From the NCBI RefSeq assembly GCF_000813345.1, contig NZ_BBQF01000002.1, forward strand, positions 558,001 through 622,000: DNA of 64,000 nt. Direction: 5' to 3'. Of the stretch, positions 16,580-23,724 are shown piece after piece (within the stretch, counting starts at the first letter, position 1; each line of letters begins with the position of its first letter). The translations under genes and the position numbers were made by a program. Source of the DNA: Sulfurospirillum arsenophilum NBRC 109478. Lineage in GTDB: Bacteria > Campylobacterota > Campylobacteria > Campylobacterales > Sulfurospirillaceae. A model generated the notes under the pieces. That model was given only the letters and a program-made list of their open reading frames with translations. It made no database searches and was not told the origin of the DNA.

Positions 16580-17551
16580 TTACACGGTACCTTTTTCATA
16601 CTGTGAACGCATTTTGTTCTTTTCAATTCTATTTTTCTCTTTGATCGCAATCTTCTCTTTGTATTTTTCAACACTAAAACCAATCAACGTTAAAAATGGT
16701 GCTGAGATAAAAATAGAGCTGTATGTACCGATAATAACACCGAGTAACATTGTAAAACTAAAGCCATTAATAATTTCTCCACCAAAAACGTAAAGGGTTA
16801 GGACAACAAAGAAAACAAGTAGAGAAGTAATGATTGTACGAGAGAGTGTTTTAGAAACACAAATATCAATAATCTCAGAGAAATTCATATTTTTAGTCTC
16901 ATCAAGCTCTTCTCGAATACGATCGAAAATAATAATGGTATCGTTAAGCGAGTAACCAATCAATGTTAAAACGGCCGCTAAAACATCAAGGCTAAACTCA
17001 ATATCAAAAAGAATAATTGCTCCCAATGTAATGGTAATATCATGAGCTAATGTAATAATAGAAGCAATAGCAAATTTCCACTCAAAACGTACGGCAACAT
17101 AAATCAAAATACCGATCATCGCTAAAATCGCTGATATAATACCTTTTGATCGTAGTTCACTTCCTATTTTTGGCCCTACAATATCCACTTTTCGTATATC
17201 AAAAGAACCGGTGTCTTTTAAAAGTACTCTAATATGATCCCCAATATCTTGCCCAACACTATCGCTCACAGCTGCAAAACGAATGACAATCTCTTCAGCT
17301 GAGCCAAATTCTGTAATTTGAGCTCCTGCAAACATTTTGTCTTTTGCAAGGTCTTCTCTGATTTTATCAAGAGGAGCTTTTGCATCATACTTGAGCTGAA
17401 CAACGGTTCCACCTACAAAATCAACACCGTAATTAAATCCTTTTGTAAAGACAAGGATAACAGAGACAAACGCTAAAAAAAGTGTTGATAGCACGAAGAG
17501 ACGTGCATATTTCATAAAATTGTAAATTTTACCTTTTGAAAAAAACTCCAT
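16580..17551 (-). CDS. secF: Protein translocase subunit SecF
   Basis: SecF with SecD uses the proton-motive force to pull secreted proteins out of SecYEG. The 323-residue protein has six predicted membrane segments, GFNYGVDFVGGTVVQL in the first periplasmic segment, and the RND-like motif TLIGYSLNDTIIIFDRIRE. I chose ATG 17551, which shares its A with the secD TAA and has AGAGAGG upstream; the longer frame from 17581 would begin inside secD. Confidence 0.96.
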   Translation of the reverse strand: MEFFSKGKIYNFMKYARLFVLSTLFLAFVSVILVFTKGFNYGVDFVGGTVVQLKYDAKAPLDKIREDLAKDKMFAGAQITEFGSAEEIVIRFAAVSDSVGQDIGDHIRVLLKDTGSFDIRKVDIVGPKIGSELRSKGIISAILAMIGILIYVAVRFEWKFAIASIITLAHDITITLGAIILFDIEFSLDVLAAVLTLIGYSLNDTIIIFDRIREELDETKNMNFSEIIDICVSKTLSRTIITSLLVFFVVLTLYVFGGEIINGFSFTMLLGVIIGTYSSIFISAPFLTLIGFSVEKYKEKIAIKEKNRIEKNKMRSQYEKGTV

Positions 17552-19134
17552 TAGTGACCTCTCTTTTTCATGCCAAACCAAAAATTAATACTATGATTTT
17601 TTTCAATATAAGACATCAACGCTTCATACATTCCATGTGTACCTAAAATTGCTGTCAACATCGAAATCAAGTTACCAATAAGCATACTGATTGCAAAGCC
17701 TTTAATTGGCCCTGTACCGTACACATAAAGGATCACAGAAGAAACGGCTAGCGTTAAGTTACCATCAACAATGGCACTCATAGCATTTTCATACCCTTTT
17801 TCGACAGATTGTCTAATGGCGACACCTTGACGCAAGAGTTCACGAATCCGTTCGGTGATAATAACGTTTGCATCCACGGCCATACCAAGGCTTAGAACAA
17901 TACCTGCCATACCTGGTAACGTAAGCGTTGCTCCAAAAAGTGCCATAATGGCAATCAATAAGAGAAAGTTTACTAAAAGCGCAAAGCTAGCAAAAACACC
18001 CGCCATATGATAATAAACTATTAAAAATCCAACAATAAGAATAAATCCAGAGATTAAAGCAATAGAACTTGCTTGAATACTATCTGCACCTAAAGATGGT
18101 CCCACACTTCGTTTTTCAAGGAGTGTAACGGGGGCTAAAAGAGCACCACTACGAAGTGCAATAGCCACATCGTGCGCCTCTTTAACACTAAAGCCACCGC
18201 TAATCTGACCACTTCCTCCACCAATTCGTTCACGAATAACAGGATCAGAATAGACTTTATTATCTAAAACAATTGCTAAACGATTGCCAATATTATTGGC
18301 TGTGAAATCACCAAAAATTTTTGCACCCTCAGAGTTAAGGGTAAAGTTAATCACAGGTTGATGCATGTCACTAAAAGCTACTTTGGCATCGGTAAGCATG
18401 CTGCCATCGATGATAGGAATCTCTTTGAGAATATGGCGAATATTATCGCCTCTTGCATCACTTAAAATAACATCACCGTATTGAGCTGCCTCTGTAGGAC
18501 TCATACTATTCGCACGATCACGTTTTTTTTCATCAACGGCCATCAGTTGCAAATGTGCTGCTTTTGCGATCAACTCACGAGCACGTTGCTCATCTTCCGC
18601 TGTTTTAATACCTGGAAGTTCGACCAAAATTTTATCACTTCCTTGTTTTGCAACATTGGGTTCCGCTAAACCAAATTGATCCAAACGATTACGAATTGTC
18701 TCAACAGCTTGAGAAATAGCATACTCTTTAATAATTGTTTTTTCTTGATCTGTTAGGTTTAAAGAGTAACGTAAAGCTTCTTTTTGAACGTGCAAGCCAC
18801 TGACAGTTTTAAGCATTTCATCAATTTTTTTCTCTTCATCTTTGTCAAGAAGTGTGAAAGAGAGCACCTCTTCATCAAGACGAAAATCATCAATAATAAT
18901 GTCATTACTTTGCGCAAAAAACTTGATACTGGAAGCAATAGATTTAACTTTTGATTTGATAGCTTCTTCCGTTTTTACACCTAAAAGCATATGAAGACCG
19001 CCTTGAAGATCAAGACCCAAAGCAATTTTAGCCCCTTTTTCACTTTGCAAAAAAGTAGGCATTGACATGCCTACTCCAAAGATAATTGCAATGAGAAAAA
19101 TGACTAAACGGTAATTGAATTTACCACTAGGCAT
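17551..19134 (-). CDS. secD: Protein translocase subunit SecD
   Basis: Partner of SecF in the inner membrane, about 527 residues. ALGLDLQGGLHMLLGV (P1 head), the DQFGLAEPNVAKQG and VELPGIKTAEDEQRA stretches, six membrane segments and GMAVDANVIITERIRE are diagnostic. Start is uncertain: ATG 19134 overlaps the yajC end by 8 bases; an in-frame TTG at 19149, with AAGAGA 6 bases upstream, would add five residues. The two helices carrying the conserved D and R of proton conduction are intact. Confidence 0.95.
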   Translation of the reverse strand: MPSGKFNYRLVIFLIAIIFGVGMSMPTFLQSEKGAKIALGLDLQGGLHMLLGVKTEEAIKSKVKSIASSIKFFAQSNDIIIDDFRLDEEVLSFTLLDKDEEKKIDEMLKTVSGLHVQKEALRYSLNLTDQEKTIIKEYAISQAVETIRNRLDQFGLAEPNVAKQGSDKILVELPGIKTAEDEQRARELIAKAAHLQLMAVDEKKRDRANSMSPTEAAQYGDVILSDARGDNIRHILKEIPIIDGSMLTDAKVAFSDMHQPVINFTLNSEGAKIFGDFTANNIGNRLAIVLDNKVYSDPVIRERIGGGSGQISGGFSVKEAHDVAIALRSGALLAPVTLLEKRSVGPSLGADSIQASSIALISGFILIVGFLIVYYHMAGVFASFALLVNFLLLIAIMALFGATLTLPGMAGIVLSLGMAVDANVIITERIRELLRQGVAIRQSVEKGYENAMSAIVDGNLTLAVSSVILYVYGTGPIKGFAISMLIGNLISMLTAILGTHGMYEALMSYIEKNHSINFWFGMKKRGH

Positions 19135-19402
19135 CGATTTTCTTTGCAATATATTCTCTTGAAATCTTCACCATGACGCCTTCATCATTAAGCTTAACTT
19201 TGATAGAATCTTCTTCAGGTTTCACGACTTCACAGATTAAACCACCACTGGTAATAACTTTATCACCTTTTTGAAGTGCTTCAAGCATTTCTTTGTGTTT
19301 TTTCACCTGTTTTTGTTGCGGCCTAATCACAAGAAAATAAAAAATTGCGAAAAGAACAACGAGTGGAAGTAAAGAAGAGAGTAAACTTGCAGAACCTTGC
19401 AT
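19127..19402 (-). CDS. yajC: Preprotein translocase accessory subunit YajC
   Basis: A 91-residue single-span membrane protein: LLPLVVLFAIFYFLVIRPQQ is the membrane helix ending in the conserved RPQQK, followed by KGDKVITSGGLICEV and a basic tail. It heads the yajC-secD-secF operon; AGGA precedes its ATG. Its start lies only 11 bases from the likely lnt start on the other strand. Confidence 0.95.
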   Translation of the reverse strand: MQGSASLLSSLLPLVVLFAIFYFLVIRPQQKQVKKHKEMLEALQKGDKVITSGGLICEVVKPEEDSIKVKLNDEGVMVKISREYIAKKIDA

Positions 19403-19413
19403 GGAAATCCTTT

Positions 19414-20646
19414 GTGAAAAAAAATTTAGAGATATATTTTACCCGCATTTATATAATAAAAGCCTTTGTTATCGCCTTACTCCTTTCTGCTTTTATTTAC
19501 CTAAGCTATTTTGAGATCACCTTGCGTCCTCTCAATTCTCTTTTAGCAATCGCTGGTTTTTACCTTCTTTTGGGCGAAAATCGCATCGTCTGGTTTTGGA
19601 GTGGCCTTTTTATTGGACTTATGTGGTTTTACTGGATTAGCTTTAGTTTTGTCTATTATGATTTGAGCTTTCTTATTCCTCTCATTATTTTTGGTGTTGC
19701 TTTCGTTTATGGCATTCTTTTTTGGCTGATTGGACGATTGGGAAGTTCCATTTATGTGCAACTACCACTGCTTTTTAGTGTCAGTTTTATTGATCCTTTT
19801 GGCTTTAATTGGTTAAAACTTGAAGTTATCCTTATTGATACCTATTTTTCAACCACACACCTTGCCTTTGGACTCTTTTTAAGTGGTATTACCCTTTTAA
19901 AAGCACTTCCAAAATGGTTTAAAACGCTAGCGCTTATCCCACTTCTTGGAGCTCTTTACCAAACAACACCCAATGTAACTCTTCCTAAAATGGATGTTGC
20001 GATACCTACGATGCATATTCCACAATCCCAACGTTGGGATACTGCGTATCAACAAAAAGCGATCGATCTTAATTTCGCATTGATTGAACAAGCCATTGCT
20101 CAAAACAAAGAGCTGATTATTTTTCCAGAAAGTGCATTTCCACTCTACTTAAACCGTGCTCCTCGTTTGATTGAAGCACTAAAAAATTACTCTGAGCGGA
20201 TTACGATTGTGACGGGATCATTGACGTATGAAGAAAATGAAGGTTTTTACAACTCTTCGTATCTTTTCAAAAAGGGAGAAATGCAAATTGCTCACAAGAT
20301 TGTTCTTGTGCCTTTTGGTGAAGAGGTACCTTTCCCTGCATTTATTGTTGAAATTATCAATAAACTCTTTTTCGATGGGGCAAAAGATTATCAAAAAGCA
20401 AAAGAGCCACACGATTTTGTGATAGAGGGGATTCCATTTAGAAGTGCCATTTGCTATGAAGGAACAAACGATAAACTGTTTGCGGGAAACCCTAAACAGA
20501 TGATTGTCATTAGCAACAACGCATGGTTTAGCCCGTCAACGGAACAGACCTTACAATATTTACTGCTGCGTTACTACGCGAAAAAATATCAAACGGTGAT
20601 TTATCATAGTGCCAATAGTGGCAAAAGTGGCGTTATACTGCCTTAA
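19414..20646 (+). CDS. lnt: Apolipoprotein N-acyltransferase, short form
   Basis: Lnt acylates the N-terminal cysteine of lipoproteins in the inner membrane. About 410 residues: five to six N-terminal membrane segments, then a nitrilase-like domain with catalytic Glu in LIIFPESAFPLY (near 237), Lys in HKIVLVPFGEEVPF and Cys in FRSAICYEG (near 347). The protein ends right after YHSANSGKSGVILP, so the C-terminal ~50-residue segment and last membrane helix of E. coli Lnt are absent. Start: GTG 19414; an ATG at 19345 lies 58 bases inside the divergent yajC and is unlikely. No strong ribosome-binding site is seen. Confidence 0.88.
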   Translation: MKKNLEIYFTRIYIIKAFVIALLLSAFIYLSYFEITLRPLNSLLAIAGFYLLLGENRIVWFWSGLFIGLMWFYWISFSFVYYDLSFLIPLIIFGVAFVYGILFWLIGRLGSSIYVQLPLLFSVSFIDPFGFNWLKLEVILIDTYFSTTHLAFGLFLSGITLLKALPKWFKTLALIPLLGALYQTTPNVTLPKMDVAIPTMHIPQSQRWDTAYQQKAIDLNFALIEQAIAQNKELIIFPESAFPLYLNRAPRLIEALKNYSERITIVTGSLTYEENEGFYNSSYLFKKGEMQIAHKIVLVPFGEEVPFPAFIVEIINKLFFDGAKDYQKAKEPHDFVIEGIPFRSAICYEGTNDKLFAGNPKQMIVISNNAWFSPSTEQTLQYLLLRYYAKKYQTVIYHSANSGKSGVILP

Positions 20647-20670
20647 AGGCACCCATGCGTGAGTGCCTTT
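20645..20670. terminator. Hairpin terminator between lnt and metK
   Basis: 8-bp stem AAAGGCAC / GTGCCTTT with a 10-base loop; its left arm overlaps the lnt TAA. It lies 7 bases from an exact TTTACATGTAAA palindrome that abuts the metK stop. Confidence 0.65.
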
Positions 20671-20676
20671 AAAAGC

Positions 20677-20688
20677 TTTACATGTAAA
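20677..20688. repeat. Palindrome site 9 (exact, intergenic)
   Basis: TTTACATGTAAA directly abutting the metK TAG (20689-20691) and 7 bases from the lnt/metK hairpin. Confidence 0.95.
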
Positions 20689-21903
20689 CTATTTTTTAAG
20701 TGCTTTAAAGATCTCTAAGCTATCCAATTTTTCCCAAGGATAGTCACTCTGCCCTACTTGTCCACGTGCTGCAACATCTGCGTATAAGAACGTTTCACTG
20801 CTTGGTTTATCCAAACTAAATTTTTCAGTAATCCAACGAGGTGTCAAACTAAACGTTTCAAGAACAAAGCTTGAGAGTTCATCATCACTGATACTGGTAT
20901 AGGTTCCAGAGGTATCAACAGCAATGGAGACAGGTTTTGCCACACCAATGGCGTAAGAGAGTTGAACAGAACATTTTTTAGCAAGACCTGCTGCTACAAT
21001 ATGTTTTGCAATCCAACGTGCCGCATAAAGACCACTACGATCTACTTTGGTATAGTCTTTACTGGATTGTGCGCCACCACCGATAGGTGAATAACCACCA
21101 AAACTATCAACGATGAGTTTACGACCTGTTAACCCTGAATCGTGAAGTGAACTGTGGTTAACATAACGACCTGTTGGGTTAATATGAATAATGGTGTCAT
21201 TTGGATCATACAGATCTGTTGGAAGGCCTGTATCATCAATAAGACCCTTAATCAAAGCTCTTACTTCTTCGATTGGCATCGTTTCTGTCGATGGCGCAGA
21301 AACAACAATCGTATGAATTTTTTGAGGCTTGCACTCTTCAAAATTTTGTTTGCTACCATAATCAACCGTGACTTGTGTTTTAATATCAACACCCAATTTA
21401 TGGTTGTGTTTCAGTGCATAATTGTAAACTTTATCGCATAACATTCTTGCGTACGTGATAGCCGCTGGCATAAAATCAGCCGTTTCAGATGAGGCAAAAC
21501 CAAACATAATGCCCTGATCGCCTGCACCAATTTCACCACTTTCTTGATCGACACCTTGATTGATATCGCTACTTTGTTGATTGAGAAGGACTTGCACTTT
21601 GACTTCATCAGGATAGAGACATTGCTCTTTAGTGAAAGCTGACTTACCATCGTAACCGATTTTAATGAGGGCGTCTTTTACGATTTTTTCATAATCAGAA
21701 AAAGAGAGGATACTCTTCGTATTGACCTCGCCACCGATGATAACATGCTTACCTGCAACAAAAACTTCACTGGCTACGCGTGAGTTTTTATCGGCAATAA
21801 TGAGCGCATCAACAATACTATCTGCAATGATATCGGCACATTTGTCAGGGTGACCTGGGCTTACCACTTCAGAGGTAAAAAGGTAGTGTTTTGTGTGTTC
21901 CAT
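20689..21903 (-). CDS. metK: S-adenosylmethionine synthetase
   Basis: Makes S-adenosylmethionine from methionine and ATP, 404 residues. SEVVSPGHPDKCADIIAD, GEIGAGDQGIMFGFAS and the P-loop-like stretch near residue 280 identify it. That stretch reads GGGAQSSKDYTKVDRSG, where most bacterial enzymes have GGGAFSGKDPTKVDRS; catalytic K, D and R are kept. ATG 21903 has GGAAAAC about 7 bases upstream, part of a repeated leader element. Monocistronic, ending at a TAG that abuts an exact palindrome site. Confidence 0.97.
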   Translation of the reverse strand: MEHTKHYLFTSEVVSPGHPDKCADIIADSIVDALIIADKNSRVASEVFVAGKHVIIGGEVNTKSILSFSDYEKIVKDALIKIGYDGKSAFTKEQCLYPDEVKVQVLLNQQSSDINQGVDQESGEIGAGDQGIMFGFASSETADFMPAAITYARMLCDKVYNYALKHNHKLGVDIKTQVTVDYGSKQNFEECKPQKIHTIVVSAPSTETMPIEEVRALIKGLIDDTGLPTDLYDPNDTIIHINPTGRYVNHSSLHDSGLTGRKLIVDSFGGYSPIGGGAQSSKDYTKVDRSGLYAARWIAKHIVAAGLAKKCSVQLSYAIGVAKPVSIAVDTSGTYTSISDDELSSFVLETFSLTPRWITEKFSLDKPSSETFLYADVAARGQVGQSDYPWEKLDSLEIFKALKK

Positions 21904-21905
21904 TT

Positions 21906-21976
21906 TTGTTTTCCATTTCTTTGTTTTCCAGCAAAAAGCCTAAACCTCTGCATTGTTTTCCATCCTTTTGTTTTCC
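21906..21976 (-). repeat. Four-copy GGAAAACAA repeat in the metK leader
   Basis: On the minus strand GGAAAACAA occurs four times at 21968-21976, 21953-21961, 21921-21929 and 21906-21914, spaced 15, 32 and 15 bases. The last copy is the likely metK ribosome-binding site. Two copies follow an AT and so create short ORFs: one of 7 codons (21963 to 21940) and one of 15 codons (21916 to 21869) that overlaps the metK start out of frame. Nothing resembling a SAM riboswitch was recognised. Confidence 0.55.
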
Positions 21977-22060
21977 GTTTATGGTTTCAAGAAGAGACGA
22001 AACATAAAATAAAATTAAAAGTTTGAATAAGAGCTCCTATGAGCCCACCGCTTATTAAGA

Positions 22061-22075
22061 AGAGTATAATACTCT
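22061..22075 (-). promoter_or_regulatory. Possible metK promoter -10 within a short inverted repeat
   Basis: AGAGTAT-A-ATACTCT is a near-perfect 15-base inverted repeat. On the minus strand it contains TATACT (22063-22068), a possible -10 that would give a leader of about 150 bases for metK. The rest of 21977-22060 shows nothing convincing. Confidence 0.35.
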
Positions 22076-22109
22076 CTTTATTCTAAAAATTTCTTTGGTC
22101 ATTGTGCTA

Positions 22110-23003
22110 CTACGAAATGATAAGATTCCATACACCAATACTGACAAATGAAAAGAGAATACCTAAAGCAAGGGCATTAATCAACAAATCTCGATTCAGC
22201 CCTCCCCTAATTCCAAAAACAACCGCCATCGTCATCGGAGGCATTGCTGTTTCTAAAAAAGTGACCCTAACCCATTCGGCTTTTAAATCGGCAAAGAAAT
22301 AAAATCCTATAAGCATCAAAAGTGGAGCAATTACCATTTTAAGGCTGAGTGCAACCATATTCTCCTTGAAGTAAAGCGATAAAGTACGAAACTCCAACTT
22401 CATACCTACAATAGCAGTAACCAAAGGAATCAGTGTAGCTTGAAACTTATCAAGAATTGTTTCAATGAGTGGAGGAAATTCTGTCCCTTGAAAATAGATT
22501 GCAACAACAATAGCAAGAAGCGGCGGTGAAAAAACCATCTGTTTTGCCACATCACGCACACGTTGTTCTTGTCCTCCACCCCATGCAATGAGCGCTATAC
22601 CAAACGTCATCAAGGCAATAAACGTACCAATTTGATCGTACACGAGAGCATAACTGACAGCATGCAGAGAGTAAAAAGATTCGATGTAGGAAAAGCCAAC
22701 AAAACCTGTATTGCCAAAACCGACAATGACCATCATCGTGACGAGATTTTTTCGATCCATTTTCATAATGCGACCAGCAAAATAACCCAAAGACAAAGAG
22801 AGTGCCATCGTTATGTAGGCAATGAGAATAATGGAGAAAACTTCATGACTAAACGTCATATGCCGTATTTTAGAAAGGGCAAGTGCAGGGAGTGAAAAGT
22901 AGATCACAAACTCGGTTAAAGCCTCTGAAATATCGTGTTTGATTTTTTTAAAAAGATACCCTAAGGCAACAAAAATAAAGACGGGAGCAACATTTTCAAT
23001 CAT
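22110..23003 (-). CDS. AEC-family transporter (auxin efflux carrier / malate permease type)
   Basis: A 297-residue membrane protein with about ten predicted helices in two halves. N-terminal VFIFVALGYLFKKIKHDISE and the TEFVIYFSLPALALSKI segment are typical of the AEC family, as is GFGNTGFVGFSY in the middle and ETAMPPMTMAVVFGIRGGL in the C-terminal half. Substrates of bacterial members include malate and other organic acids; none is implied by neighbours. An ATG at 23001-23003 follows an exact palindrome site by about 12 bases. Confidence 0.87.
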   Translation of the reverse strand: MIENVAPVFIFVALGYLFKKIKHDISEALTEFVIYFSLPALALSKIRHMTFSHEVFSIILIAYITMALSLSLGYFAGRIMKMDRKNLVTMMVIVGFGNTGFVGFSYIESFYSLHAVSYALVYDQIGTFIALMTFGIALIAWGGGQEQRVRDVAKQMVFSPPLLAIVVAIYFQGTEFPPLIETILDKFQATLIPLVTAIVGMKLEFRTLSLYFKENMVALSLKMVIAPLLMLIGFYFFADLKAEWVRVTFLETAMPPMTMAVVFGIRGGLNRDLLINALALGILFSFVSIGVWNLIIS

Positions 23004-23014
23004 TCTAAACTTCT

Positions 23015-23026
23015 TTTACATGTAAA
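23015..23026. repeat. Palindrome site 10 (exact, intergenic)
   Basis: TTTACATGTAAA between the AEC transporter start (23003) and the aat stop (23044). Confidence 0.95.
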
Positions 23027-23043
23027 GGCAAAAAGGCGCAAAA

Positions 23044-23724
23044 TCACCACGGCTTTGTCGTGGAATTTTCTAAAGCGTTTTCTAACATACCTAAAAATTT
23101 CTCGCGTTCTATGACACACGCACCTAAGGATTGGAGATGATCGGTTGGAAGCTGACAGTCTATAAAATCACCCCCTAAACCTTTCACTTTCTCACACAAC
23201 CCTACTAAAGCGGCTTTTGAAGCATCACTCTTTGTTGAAAACATCGACTCACCACAAAATACGCCTCCAAGATAAAGTCCATACAAACCTCCGACCAATT
23301 TTTCTTCGGCATAACACTCCACCGAATGGGCAAAACCCTTTACATGTAAATCACAAAATGCAGAGATTAAATCTTCGCTAATCCAACTTTTTTGCCCTTT
23401 TGCAAGTCTGGTTTCTAAACACAAACGCATCACTTTCTCAAAGCAGGTGTCATAGCGTATCTGAAAGTGTTTCATACTTTTGGCTAAACTTTTGGAGATT
23501 TTGATGTTTGAAGGGAGAAGAACAAGCCTAGGATCGGGCGACCACCAAAGAATCGGATCACCCTCATTAAACCATGGGAAAATGCCTTGAACATAGGCCC
23601 GAAGCAATCTCTCTGGTTTAAGATCGCCTCCCCATGCTAAAAGCCCCTCAGTACTGGCATCTGTAGGATCAGGAAACGTATAATCGTTTGGATGCAACTG
23701 AGGGATGAGTACCTTAGTTGCCAC
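23044..23724 (-). CDS. aat: Leucyl/phenylalanyl-tRNA-protein transferase
   Basis: Aat adds Leu or Phe to proteins with N-terminal Arg/Lys, marking them for ClpS-ClpAP. The 226-residue protein has PNDYTFPDP, GLLAWGGDLKPERLLRAYVQG, IFPWFNEGDPILWWSPDPR and the catalytic CoA-like fold region GGLYGLYLGGVFCGESMFS. I chose GTG 23724, 11 bases inside the clpA end, since the family start lies just before VLIPQL; a longer open frame to 23844 runs within clpA. Location directly after clpS-clpA joins the whole N-degron pathway. Exact palindrome at 23339 read LHVK. Confidence 0.92.
   Translation of the reverse strand: MATKVLIPQLHPNDYTFPDPTDASTEGLLAWGGDLKPERLLRAYVQGIFPWFNEGDPILWWSPDPRLVLLPSNIKISKSLAKSMKHFQIRYDTCFEKVMRLCLETRLAKGQKSWISEDLISAFCDLHVKGFAHSVECYAEEKLVGGLYGLYLGGVFCGESMFSTKSDASKAALVGLCEKVKGLGGDFIDCQLPTDHLQSLGACVIEREKFLGMLENALENSTTKPW
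23339..23350. repeat. Palindrome site 11 (exact)
   Basis: TTTACATGTAAA inside aat, read LHVK; 313 bases from site 10. Confidence 0.95.

Noticed and set aside
21904..22109. SAM riboswitch or leader RNA upstream of metK
   Set aside because: No SAM-I/SAM-II core or terminator-antiterminator pair was seen; only short repeats and a weak inverted repeat.
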